Assembly (NCBI RefSeq): GCF_022132145.1
Contig: NZ_JAJISP010000006.1
Location: 1-64,000, forward strand
Reading direction: 5' to 3'
Source of the DNA: Pseudomonas sp. MMS21 TM103
Lineage (GTDB): Bacteria > Pseudomonadota > Gammaproteobacteria > Pseudomonadales > Pseudomonadaceae
DNA length: 64,000 bases
Shown: one piece after another, positions 46,037 through 54,792 of the stretch
Layout: every line of letters starts with the position of its first letter
Position numbering within the stretch: the stretch's first letter is position 1
Program-made: the position numbers and the translations under genes
The notes under the pieces: model-generated
What the model was told of the DNA's origin: nothing
What the model saw: only the letters and a program-made list of their open reading frames with translations
The model's database searches: none

Positions 46037-46842
46037 GCGCACGCAACCTGCTTGCGGCCCTGCTATTAAGCATGGCCCTGCCCCTCTGGGCGGCCACCGA
46101 GGTCATCCCGCTGAGTTACCGCACCGCCGATGAGGTATTGCCGGTAGTCCAGTCGGTGCTTGCCAGCGATGGTCGGGTCAATGCCTATGGCAACCAATTG
46201 ATTGTCAACGCCACGCCAGCCAAGATCGCAGAAATCCGCCAGTTGCTCGAGCAACTGGACACCCGCCCACGTCGCTTGCTGATCAGTGTCGACAGCTCTG
46301 AATCCAGCTACCAGAACCACCGCGGCTATCGTGCCGACGGCACCCTGAGTGCCGGCAATGCCCAGGTACAGATTGGTCGGGGCGAAACCAGCGGTCGTGA
46401 CCAGGTGCGCATCATCAGCCGCACTACCGACAGCCGTGGCGGTGGCACTCAAGAGGTGCAGGCCAACGAAGGCTACCCGGCGCTGATCCAGGTTGGTCAA
46501 AGTGTGCCCCTCAGGTCAACCAGCACCGATCCCTATGGCCAGGTGTACAGCAGCACCGAATACCGCGACGTTACGCGCGGTTTCTATGTGACCGCCAGCC
46601 TGACGGGGGAGATTGTGCATATCAAGATCAGCAGCAACCATGACCGACTGAGCGAGTCGCAGCGAGGCGTGATCGATATCCAGAGTACCGATACTCGGGT
46701 TAGTGGCAGGCTTGGGGAGTGGATCAGCATCGGCGCTGTTAACCAGCAGAGCCAGGCCGAGCAAGGCGGCTTCCTGCGTCAGCATTCGACCCAGGGACGT
46801 GAGGACATGACGCTGCGGGTCAAGGTCGAGATTGCCGACTAA
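46033..46842 (+). CDS. Small secretin/NolW-like periplasmic protein
   Basis: 269 aa with a signal peptide (LLAALLLSMALPLWA-ATE). Residues about 20-85 form an N-terminal NolW-type secretin domain (VIPLSYRTADEVLPVVQSVL, LIVNATPAKIAEIRQLLEQLD). The rest has short secretin-like beta segments (GYPALIQVGQSVPL; GFYVTASLTGEIVHIKISS) but is far too short for a normal outer-membrane secretin, and no type II or IV secretion genes are near. It may be a periplasmic accessory protein. It is the last gene of the roxA operon. Function unknown. Confidence 0.8.
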   Translation: MSARNLLAALLLSMALPLWAATEVIPLSYRTADEVLPVVQSVLASDGRVNAYGNQLIVNATPAKIAEIRQLLEQLDTRPRRLLISVDSSESSYQNHRGYRADGTLSAGNAQVQIGRGETSGRDQVRIISRTTDSRGGGTQEVQANEGYPALIQVGQSVPLRSTSTDPYGQVYSSTEYRDVTRGFYVTASLTGEIVHIKISSNHDRLSESQRGVIDIQSTDTRVSGRLGEWISIGAVNQQSQAEQGGFLRQHSTQGREDMTLRVKVEIAD

Positions 46843-47349
46843 AACCTGCCCAGAACTGACCAGCCGGTCGTCGTAATACTTATGTAGTAGTCGCGAAAAA
46901 GCACTACAAAACGTTTGACGAACACTTTTAGCAGAGGCATTATGGCCTCGCTCCCGCTAATCAGGGGCCCTGGAAAGGGTCTCCGGATCGTGTTCCAGCT
47001 TACCGCTAGAGCCGATTCGTGTTGTAAAGCCCACAAGGCAGTTCGACGAGATTGCGACTGGAACGAAGTTGTCCTGAGGGACGGGGAAGCGCTTCAACGT
47101 AGCAGCCAGCAGACAGTTACAGCCACTGAGTCGTCCAACGGCATCCACGAGCCGGTAAACGCCAAATGACTTGCTCATTTGCAGCAGTTGTAGTCGACCG
47201 CACTGTTCGTTTCGTCCCCCTCCCCCCAGTTACAACTGCGCGCTGGTCAATATCTCTCGTACTGTTGTGAGCCCCCGCAACCATGACCTTCACAGGTTTT
47301 GAGTGGGAAAGCCGGTGCTCAACCAAACACATACTTTGAAGGATTGACC
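46843..47349. other. Regulatory region upstream of aceA
   Basis: 507 nt with no credible gene. It contains TGTAGT (46883-46888) and ACTACA (46903-46908), an inverted pair 14 nt apart described separately, and a pyrimidine-rich stretch near 47216. The aceA promoter was not located with confidence. Confidence 0.5.
46883..46908. promoter_or_regulatory. Possible operator TGTAGT-N14-ACTACA upstream of aceA
   Basis: Perfect inverted half-sites. They match the half-sites I recall for the Pseudomonas regulator RccR, which controls aceA, but that consensus has a 5-nt spacer, so the assignment is uncertain. About 440 nt before the aceA start. Confidence 0.3.
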
Positions 47350-48945
47350 ATGTCAGCTTATCAAAACGACATCAAGGCAGTCGCCGCTCTGAAAGAGATC
47401 AACGGCAGCAGCTGGAGCGCGATCAACCCGGAATCCGTGGCTCGCATGCGCACTCAGAACCGCTTCAAGACCGGTCTGGAAATCGCGCAGTACACCGCCG
47501 ATATCATGCGCAAAGACATGGCCGAGTACGATGCCGACTCCTCCGTCTACACCCAGTCCCTGGGCTGCTGGCATGGCTTCATCGGTCAGCAGAAGCTGAT
47601 TTCGATCAAGAAGCACTTGAAGACCACCAACAAGCGCTACCTCTACCTGTCCGGTTGGATGGTCGCTGCTCTGCGTTCCGAGTTCGGCCCACTGCCGGAC
47701 CAGTCCATGCACGAGAAAACTTCGGTCTCCGACCTGATTGAAGAGCTGTACACCTTCCTGCGCCAGGCTGATGCCCGCGAACTGGATCTGCTGTTCACAG
47801 CCATGGACGCCGCTCGCGAAGCTGGCGACCAAGCCAAAGTCGCTGACCTGCAGAACCAGATCGACAACTACGAAACCCACGTAGTACCGATCATCGCCGA
47901 CATCGACGCTGGCTTCGGTAACCCGGAAGCCACCTACCTGCTGGCCAAGCGCATGATCGAAGCAGGCGCTTGCTGCATTCAGATCGAAAACCAGGTTTCC
48001 GATGAGAAGCAGTGCGGTCACCAGGACGGTAAAGTTACCGTTCCTCACGCCGACTTCCTGGCCAAGATCAATGCTGTGCGTTACGCCTTCCTTGAGCTGG
48101 GTATCGACAACGGTGTAATCGTTGCGCGTACCGACTCCCTGGGTGCCGGCCTGACCAAGCAGATCGCTGTAACCAACGAGCCGGGTGACCTGGGCGACCA
48201 GTACAACTCGTTCCTCGATTGCGAAGAAGTCTCCGCCTCCGACCTGAAAAACGGCGACGTGGTCCTCAATCGCGAAGGCAAATTGCTGCGTCCCAAGCGT
48301 CTGCCAAGCAATCTGTTCCAGTTCCGTAAGGGCACTGGTGAAGAGCGCTGCGTACTCGACAGCATCACCTCGCTGCAACACGGTGCCGACCTGCTGTGGA
48401 TCGAAACCGAGAAGCCGCACGTTGGTCAGATCGCGGCCATGGTCAACGAGATCCGCAAAGTGATCCCGAACGCCAAGCTGGTCTACAACAACAGCCCGTC
48501 CTTCAACTGGACACTGAACTTCCGTCAACAAATGTTCGACATCATGGTTGGCGAAGGCAAAGACGTATCTGCCTACGACCGCGCCAAACTGATGAGCATT
48601 GACTACGACGAAACCGAACTGGCTGTTCGTGCAGACGAAATGATCCGCACCTTCCAGCGTGACAGCTCGGCTCAGGCGGGTATCTTCCACCACCTGATCA
48701 CCCTGCCGACGTACCACACCGCCGCGCTGTCCACCGACAACCTGGCCAAAGGTTACTTCGCCGAGCAAGGCATGCTGGCCTACGTCAAGGGCGTGCAACG
48801 CGAGGAACTGCGTCAAGGCATCGCCTGCGTCAAGCACCAGAACATGGCTGGCTCCGACATCGGCGACAACCATAAAGAGTACTTCGCTGGCGAAGCTGCT
48901 CTGAAAGCCAGCGGTAAAGACAACACCATGAACCAGTTCGGCTAA
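47350..48945 (+). CDS. aceA: Isocitrate lyase
   Basis: 531 aa, the long Pseudomonas-type enzyme. It splits isocitrate into succinate and glyoxylate, the first step of the glyoxylate shunt, competing with Icd and Idh encoded at 32-36 kb. Motifs: GWMVAALRSEFGPLPDQSMH, PIIADIDAGFGNPEATYLLA for metal binding, and CIQIENQVSDEKQCGHQDGK with the catalytic cysteine in KQCGH. The start ATG 47350 follows GAAGGA; a frame extension to 47299 is unlikely. It ends with its own terminator. Confidence 0.97.
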   Translation: MSAYQNDIKAVAALKEINGSSWSAINPESVARMRTQNRFKTGLEIAQYTADIMRKDMAEYDADSSVYTQSLGCWHGFIGQQKLISIKKHLKTTNKRYLYLSGWMVAALRSEFGPLPDQSMHEKTSVSDLIEELYTFLRQADARELDLLFTAMDAAREAGDQAKVADLQNQIDNYETHVVPIIADIDAGFGNPEATYLLAKRMIEAGACCIQIENQVSDEKQCGHQDGKVTVPHADFLAKINAVRYAFLELGIDNGVIVARTDSLGAGLTKQIAVTNEPGDLGDQYNSFLDCEEVSASDLKNGDVVLNREGKLLRPKRLPSNLFQFRKGTGEERCVLDSITSLQHGADLLWIETEKPHVGQIAAMVNEIRKVIPNAKLVYNNSPSFNWTLNFRQQMFDIMVGEGKDVSAYDRAKLMSIDYDETELAVRADEMIRTFQRDSSAQAGIFHHLITLPTYHTAALSTDNLAKGYFAEQGMLAYVKGVQREELRQGIACVKHQNMAGSDIGDNHKEYFAGEAALKASGKDNTMNQFG

Positions 48946-49029
48946 GCGCCATTGGTTCACTCAGTCAGTGACCTTGCGTCTCGTCTGAGCCTTGGCTAGT
49001 CCTGAAACAGGGTTACACCTGGTTCACTT

Positions 49030-49066
49030 AAAACGCCCGATGCATCGCATCGGGCGTTTTTTATTT
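49030..49066 (+). terminator. Terminator after aceA
   Basis: Stem AAAACGCCCGATGC with GCATCGGGCGTTTT, 3-nt loop, followed by TTATTT, 84 nt after the aceA stop. Confidence 0.88.
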
Positions 49067-49341
49067 CAAAGATAGATGGGGCATTGGCTATTGTTGATCC
49101 GCATCGACTAACCATGCGAGCGGCCTCAAGCGAGTCTGGGCCGTGGTAGCTGGAACTCGGCCTTCAATACTCCACTCACCCATCCAGCCAGTGCGGTTCG
49201 CCATACAACCGTTGATTGGGCTCGGGGCAGCACTGAAACTCGCCTGCTGCGAGCATCTCCGGGGGCACGCTTGACCATGCGGGTCGCTATTCACAACCGA
49301 TAACAAGCTGTGAACCGTATTCAGGGCCGGGCAACAGATAC
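49067..49341. other. Intergenic region, nothing recognised
   Basis: About 275 nt between two terminators of converging genes. Short frames exist on both strands but none has a ribosome site or a familiar motif. Confidence 0.5.
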
Positions 49342-49370
49342 AAAAAAGCCCTGCACTGCAGGGCTTTTTC
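49342..49370 (-). terminator. Terminator after the AlsT-type symporter gene
   Basis: A-run, GCCCTGC-ACT-GCAGGGC stem, T-run, usable in both directions; 48 nt past the end of the symporter gene. Confidence 0.85.
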
Positions 49371-49417
49371 ATTTGCGCGAACAACCAGCGTCCATTCAGA
49401 ACCTGGCCATGATCGAC

Positions 49418-50794
49418 CTAGCGCTGCAGGCTTTCGATACCACCTACGCGAGTCTCACGGGCAAAGTGGTCGCGGGTCAGCTTGACCACCACCGGACTGA
49501 GCAGCAGCAGGGACAACAGGTTGGGGATTGCCATCAGACCGTTGAGGGTGTCTGCGACCAACCAGGCGAAGTCCAGGTGGGCCACTGCGCCGAACGGCAC
49601 AGCCAGGACCCAGAGAATGCGGAACGGCAGGATAGCCTTGGTGCCGACCATGTATTCCCAGCACTTCTCGCCGAAGTAGCTCCAGCCGAGGATAGTGGTA
49701 AAGGCGAACACCACCAAGGCAACGGTCAGGATATAACCACCGACACCGGGCATGGCCGATTCGAAGGCTGCCGCCGAGAGCGCCGCACCGCTGAGGCCAC
49801 TGGTCCAGACGCCGGAACAGATGATCGCTAGGCCGGTAAGGGTGCAGATGACGATGGTGTCGATAAAGGTACCGAGCATGCCGATCATGCCTGAGCGCAC
49901 CGAACTGTTGGTGGTGCCGGCCGCCTGAGCGATACCGGCGGTGCCGAGGCCCGCTTCGTTGGAGAAGATACCGCGCGCCACACCGAAGCGGATTGCCGCC
50001 ATGACCGCCGCACCGGCGAAACCACCAGTCGCTGCAACCGGAGTGAAGGCGTAGGTGAAGATCATCTCGAAAGCTGCCGGGATCTGTGCGGAGTTGACCA
50101 CCAGCACCACGATGGCGGCGATGACATAGGCCACGCACATGAAGGGAACCAGGGTAGCGGCGACCTTACCGATACGCTTGATACCACCGAGGATGACCAG
50201 GCCGACGAAGAGCATGGTGACCAGACCGGTCAGCCACAATGGCACGGCAAACGTCGCCTCAAGGGCCGCGGCCATGCTGTTGACCTGCACCATGTTGCCG
50301 ATGCCAAAGCCGGCGAAGCCGCCGAAGATGGCGAACGCAGTACCCAGCCACAGCCACTTCTTGCCCAGGCCATTCTTGATCGCATACATCGGCCCGCCAA
50401 CGTGCTCGCCGCGCTCGTCTTTCTCGCGGTAATGCACCGCCAGTACGACTTCGGCGTACTTGGTGGCCATGCCAACCAGAGCGGTACACCACATCCAGAA
50501 CAGGGCGCCGGGGCCACCGAGGAAGATTGCAGTGGCTACGCCGGCGATATTACCGGTACCGACAGTCGCCGCCAGGCAGGTCATCAGAGCCTGGAACGGG
50601 GTGATCTCGCCGCTTTCGTCATCGCCTTTCTTGCGGCCTTGCCACATCAATTTGAAACCGGCGCCGATCTTGCTCAGCGGCATGAATTTCAGGCGCAGCA
50701 TCAGGAACAGGCCGGTGCCGAGGATCATCACCAGCATCGGCGGGCCCCACACGAGACCGTTGAGTTGATTGACCAAACTGTTGAGGGTTTCCAT
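49418..50794 (-). CDS. Sodium:alanine/glycine symporter (AlsT/DagA family)
   Basis: 458 aa with about 11 membrane segments. The family signature appears in TVGTGNIAGVATAIFLGGPG and GGPMYAIKNGLGKKW, and a later FSNEAGLGTAGIAQAAG segment is typical of AGCS transporters, which take up alanine or glycine with Na+. AAGGA lies 7 nt before the ATG at 50794. It stands alone between aceA and tamB. Whether it prefers alanine or glycine cannot be told. Confidence 0.92.
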   Translation of the reverse strand: METLNSLVNQLNGLVWGPPMLVMILGTGLFLMLRLKFMPLSKIGAGFKLMWQGRKKGDDESGEITPFQALMTCLAATVGTGNIAGVATAIFLGGPGALFWMWCTALVGMATKYAEVVLAVHYREKDERGEHVGGPMYAIKNGLGKKWLWLGTAFAIFGGFAGFGIGNMVQVNSMAAALEATFAVPLWLTGLVTMLFVGLVILGGIKRIGKVAATLVPFMCVAYVIAAIVVLVVNSAQIPAAFEMIFTYAFTPVAATGGFAGAAVMAAIRFGVARGIFSNEAGLGTAGIAQAAGTTNSSVRSGMIGMLGTFIDTIVICTLTGLAIICSGVWTSGLSGAALSAAAFESAMPGVGGYILTVALVVFAFTTILGWSYFGEKCWEYMVGTKAILPFRILWVLAVPFGAVAHLDFAWLVADTLNGLMAIPNLLSLLLLSPVVVKLTRDHFARETRVGGIESLQR

Positions 50795-51123
50795 CTAAGG
50801 TTCCTTATTCTTGTAGTAATTGCGAGGTTGGGTACCCTTCGCATGCTCGACCGCCGGGTAGGCAGTTTTGATCGACTGACGCCATCAGCTACAGATTTCA
50901 GCAAGGCCGCATGGGTGAAGGCATTCGCCCTTGCTGTAGCGGGCGCCAGTATAAGAAGAGATTCGCAGTCGATTTAACTGTTTAGAGGACAGAAGTTAGC
51001 TGTATCTGCCGTTTAAGACAGATTAACCAAAGATAGATGGCAGCATATCGGCAAGACACCGCATATTCAGCGACCAACCTTGTCCCTCAAGTGCCAGCGA
51101 CCACTCAACATGCCCCGACGTGA
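50795..51123. other. Upstream region of the symporter gene
   Basis: No gene. On the minus strand a possible -10 TATACT lies at 50948-50953, giving a leader of about 145 nt, within which CAGCAAGG and CCTTGCTG form an 8-bp stem that extends after a bulge through GCTA/TAGC. No glycine riboswitch consensus was seen. Confidence 0.35.
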
Positions 51124-54100
51124 CTAGAAATCGCGCCGATAAAACAGGTCAAGTGAACTGGCCAGGCCACTGGCAGCCTCGAGATAGAGGCGTTTACTCA
51201 GCTCATAGCGTAATGCGATGGTGTTCGCCGGCTCGAACACGCCGACCCCATAGCGCAAGCTCAGGCGCTCCGACAGGCTGCCGCTGGCCACCACACTGGT
51301 GTTGATGCCACTGCCCTGGCTATCCAGTTGGAAATCAGTGATGCCAAGCGCCTGCGCCACGCTGCCGGTCACACTGGCGCTACCGGCCAATCCCATGGCA
51401 AGCGCCGCCTGGGCCAGCATATTGTTGTCGCCGCTGCTTTGTCCCAGCGGCCGGCCGAGCACCAGGTACGACAGCGCCTGCTGCTGACTCATGGCCGGCT
51501 CGGAAAACACCTCGGTGGTGGGCTGTTCGGCATTGCCGCTCAGGCGCAGGCCGGCGACCACCGAATCGACCCGGCGAATCGCCTCGACATCCAGGTAGGG
51601 CTGGTCGATTGGTCCGGCGAACAGCAAACGCGCCCGGCGAATGGTCAAGCGTTGGCCATAGGCACGATAGCGACCATTGTTCAGGCTCAACTCGCCGCGG
51701 GTGTCGAGGTCATTGCCAACATGCACGCGCCCGGCCAGATCGGCATTGAGACCGAAACCACTGAAGCTCAGGCGCTCCTGCCCGACATCGACATCGATGT
51801 CCATGGCGATCGCCACCGGCTGCGGCTCGATGCTTTCACTGCCGACGATCACCGCATCCTCCGAAACCTTGACTGTCGAAGGCGGCAACTCGCGGATGAC
51901 AATCTTGCCGCGCGGGATCAGCACCTTGCCGGCGATGGACAGCTGCTCGGCAGCGATGCGCAAGGCCAAATCCGGCTCGACCTCCAGCTGCGCATAGGGC
52001 TCGATGTCGACCGGCAGACCACTGCCTCGCAGCCGCAGCTCACCGAGCAGCCCATCTCGCCAGGACAACTCGCCGGCCAGACTGGCCTGCCCACGTTCGC
52101 CACTGCGCCAGCCACCGCTGAGTTGCAGGCTTTCCCCGGCAATCCGCGCGTCCACCTGCAAGGCCTCGACCGTCACGGGCAGTTGACCGCCGGACAGTTC
52201 GCCCCCAGTGAGTTGCAAGCGACCATCGATTTGCGGCGCCAGCAAGCTGCCGGACAGGCTGCCGCTGCCGTCGAGACGCCCAACCAGATGCTCGACCATC
52301 GGCACAAACGGGCGCGCCAGCGCCAGGTCCAGACCGGTCAGACGGAATTCTCCGGTCAATGGTTTGCTCGCCTCACGGGGATCGAGGCGGGCTTGCAGGC
52401 GCAGTTCACCGATTCTCGGCCCACGCAATTTCAGCCGGGTATCGATTTGCTGCGCACGCAACTGGCTCTCCAGGCGCAGGCTGTCATAGGCAAAGTCCAG
52501 CCATTGGCCGCGATCGCGGATGCGCCAGGTACCGCTGCCGGCATCCAGCACGACCTGCCCGCTCGGCCCCGTCGCCGGCAAGTCGAGCTGCACCTCGGCA
52601 TTCAGCAGGCCTTGCCAGGCGAAGTCCTTGGGTAGCCATTGCGCCAGGCTGTCGAGGGGGAAGTCGCGCAGACGATAGCGCAGCTTGGGTTCAGGCTGTA
52701 GACGTTGATCCTCGCCACACAGGCTGGCCGCACCGGAACGCCAGCAGTGCGCCGCGAGGCTGAGCTGGCCGTTGGCCAAGCGGACCAGCGCGGCGGGTTG
52801 CTGCAAGCGCCAATCCTGACCACCGCTTTGTACCTTGCCGCTGCTCAGGCGTCCGCGCCAGGCCCCCTGATCCAGGCGTCCATCGAGGGCCAAGGCACTC
52901 TGCAACAAGGGGCCCGCGAGTTTGAGTTGCAGCCGTTGCTGGTGCCAATCACCCTGTCCGCTGGCCGTCAGCCGGCCCAGTTCGGTCTCACCCAGGACAA
53001 TGCCTTGGGCGTCCAGCTCAACCCGCGCGAGCTGAGCGCTATCGAGACTGACATCGAGCTGAAGGCGTTGCAGGCGCTGCTCGCTGTAAGCCAGGCGCTG
53101 CCCCTGCAGGATCAGCTCACCTTGAGGCGTCTGCAGGCTGCCGGCCAGGTCGAGTTGGCCCTCGAGCTGCCCCTGAAACTGCGGCCATAGCTGGCCCAGA
53201 CGCGGGAGATTCAGGCGCAATTGCCCGCTCAGGCGCTGATTCAGCTCAGCACTGCCGTCGATGCGATTGTCGCCCAGGCGCAGCACCAATTGCTGCAGCC
53301 CCCAGCGCTGGCCGGCCCCGGTGAGCTGAGCCTGGAACTGCGCTGGCTGACCGCGCAAGCGGCCGTCGAGGTCAATCTGTGCAGTCAGGCTCAGTTGCTG
53401 AGCCTTCAGCTCGCCCTGGCTATACAGCGGCCCGCCCAGAGTCCCTGGCAGTTCCGCCAGCCAGTAGGCCGGATCCAACTCATGCAGTTGCAGGCGCGCA
53501 TCCCAACGCAGGCCATCGGCAAAACCCAAGGTCAGTTGGCCATCGGCCCGCCCCTGACCTGCACGCAACTGTAAATCGGGCAGGTGCAGCTGCTGTAAAT
53601 TGCCACTGAGCGGACTCGCCAGACTGAAAGCCCCGGCCGGGCCATCCAACTCGGCGGTGAAGTGACCCAGGTAGCTGCCATCGCGATAGCTCAGCTCACC
53701 GCTCAGTCGGTGCAATGCCACCGGGGGTTCTTCAACATCGGCATACAGCCGCCGCCAGGGAAAGTCCTGCCAATCGACACGACTGTCCAGGCCGAACCCC
53801 TCGCGCCAGTCCAACTGACCACTGAGGCGCACCTGTTGCTCGGCGCTGGCGCCTAGGGTCAAGCTGGCAATCTCGGCACCATCGGCCTTCAGCAGCCCCT
53901 GCAGGGTCAGCGCCAGTGGCCCACCCTCGCCCGGCAACTCGGCGTTGCCGCTGACATGGTAGCCGTCGGCCAGATCCCCGCTGGCCTTCAACGCTATCTT
54001 GTTCAGGCGCAGTGTATCCGCCAGTTCGCTGCTGGCCCTGAAGCCGTCGGCGTGCAACTGCAAGCTGGCCGGGACGTTATCCGCCAGCGGCTGCACGTTG

Positions 54101-54792
54101 CCGTGCAAACGCCCATTCAGGTACCCCGTGCTATCGGCGCTGACCTGCAGGCTTTGTTGCAGATCACCGACAATCTGTACGGCAAGCTGCCAATCCTGTT
54201 GCTCCGGCGCCGGTAGTTTCACCTCGCCGACGATACTCAATGGCCAGTCGCCACTGGGCTGCAGTTGACCGCTAAGGTCCAGGGCGAAGTCGCCGCGCTG
54301 CAGGCGCAGACTGTCGAGCTGCACACCAGCGCTGGTCCAGCGGGCCACCAGGTCCAGGCCCTGTAGCTGTTCATCGCCATTGAGTTGCACGCTGCCGATG
54401 TGCACTTCGCCCAGTTCCAGGGTCAGTGGCAGCTGCACCTGCGGCAAATGCCACGGCGTATCGCCCTCCTCCTCGCCAGGCGGCATGAGCAGCTCGATGC
54501 GCTCGATCTGCAGCCGTTCGACGCACAGTGTCAGGTGCAGCAGACAGAGCGGCGACCAAGCCACCTCGGCCAGGCGGATGTCCACCTGACGGTCACCTTG
54601 CTGCCAGCGCAACTGTTCGGCGCGCCACTGCCCGCCCAACTGGCCACTGAAATTGCTCACCTGCAGGCCCGCGACCCTGGCCAGCGCCCAGCGGCTGCCG
54701 GCATTGCTGGCGAGTACCCAGGTCAGCATCAACACCAGCATCAGCAAGATGCCGAGCAGAGCCTGGAGGCTGTATTTCAGCCCGCGCCTCAC
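51124..54792 (-). CDS. tamB: Translocation and assembly module protein TamB
   Basis: 1222 aa. An inner-membrane anchor (residues about 9-30, LQALLGILLMLVLMLTWVLA) is followed by a very long periplasmic beta-taco body of repeated Leu-Gly-Asp-rich beta strands, and the C-terminal DUF490/TamB domain (QALSYLVLGRPLGQSSGDNNML; SLRYGVGVFEPANTIALRYELSKRLYLEA in parts). It works with TamA to insert outer-membrane proteins and has been linked to phospholipid transport. It starts with GTG, overlapping the tamA stop by four bases. High Gln, Leu and Asp content is normal for this family. Confidence 0.95.
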   Translation of the reverse strand: MRRGLKYSLQALLGILLMLVLMLTWVLASNAGSRWALARVAGLQVSNFSGQLGGQWRAEQLRWQQGDRQVDIRLAEVAWSPLCLLHLTLCVERLQIERIELLMPPGEEEGDTPWHLPQVQLPLTLELGEVHIGSVQLNGDEQLQGLDLVARWTSAGVQLDSLRLQRGDFALDLSGQLQPSGDWPLSIVGEVKLPAPEQQDWQLAVQIVGDLQQSLQVSADSTGYLNGRLHGNVQPLADNVPASLQLHADGFRASSELADTLRLNKIALKASGDLADGYHVSGNAELPGEGGPLALTLQGLLKADGAEIASLTLGASAEQQVRLSGQLDWREGFGLDSRVDWQDFPWRRLYADVEEPPVALHRLSGELSYRDGSYLGHFTAELDGPAGAFSLASPLSGNLQQLHLPDLQLRAGQGRADGQLTLGFADGLRWDARLQLHELDPAYWLAELPGTLGGPLYSQGELKAQQLSLTAQIDLDGRLRGQPAQFQAQLTGAGQRWGLQQLVLRLGDNRIDGSAELNQRLSGQLRLNLPRLGQLWPQFQGQLEGQLDLAGSLQTPQGELILQGQRLAYSEQRLQRLQLDVSLDSAQLARVELDAQGIVLGETELGRLTASGQGDWHQQRLQLKLAGPLLQSALALDGRLDQGAWRGRLSSGKVQSGGQDWRLQQPAALVRLANGQLSLAAHCWRSGAASLCGEDQRLQPEPKLRYRLRDFPLDSLAQWLPKDFAWQGLLNAEVQLDLPATGPSGQVVLDAGSGTWRIRDRGQWLDFAYDSLRLESQLRAQQIDTRLKLRGPRIGELRLQARLDPREASKPLTGEFRLTGLDLALARPFVPMVEHLVGRLDGSGSLSGSLLAPQIDGRLQLTGGELSGGQLPVTVEALQVDARIAGESLQLSGGWRSGERGQASLAGELSWRDGLLGELRLRGSGLPVDIEPYAQLEVEPDLALRIAAEQLSIAGKVLIPRGKIVIRELPPSTVKVSEDAVIVGSESIEPQPVAIAMDIDVDVGQERLSFSGFGLNADLAGRVHVGNDLDTRGELSLNNGRYRAYGQRLTIRRARLLFAGPIDQPYLDVEAIRRVDSVVAGLRLSGNAEQPTTEVFSEPAMSQQQALSYLVLGRPLGQSSGDNNMLAQAALAMGLAGSASVTGSVAQALGITDFQLDSQGSGINTSVVASGSLSERLSLRYGVGVFEPANTIALRYELSKRLYLEAASGLASSLDLFYRRDF

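Noticed and set aside
47353..48960. 535-codon - strand frame
   Set aside because: Opposite aceA, no domain recognised; shadow.
50795..51123. Glycine riboswitch before the AlsT-type gene
   Set aside because: A hairpin is present but not the conserved glycine aptamer sequence.
51328..52635. 435-codon + strand frame
   Set aside because: Opposite tamB, low-complexity Gln/Ala/Arg-rich translation typical of an antisense shadow.
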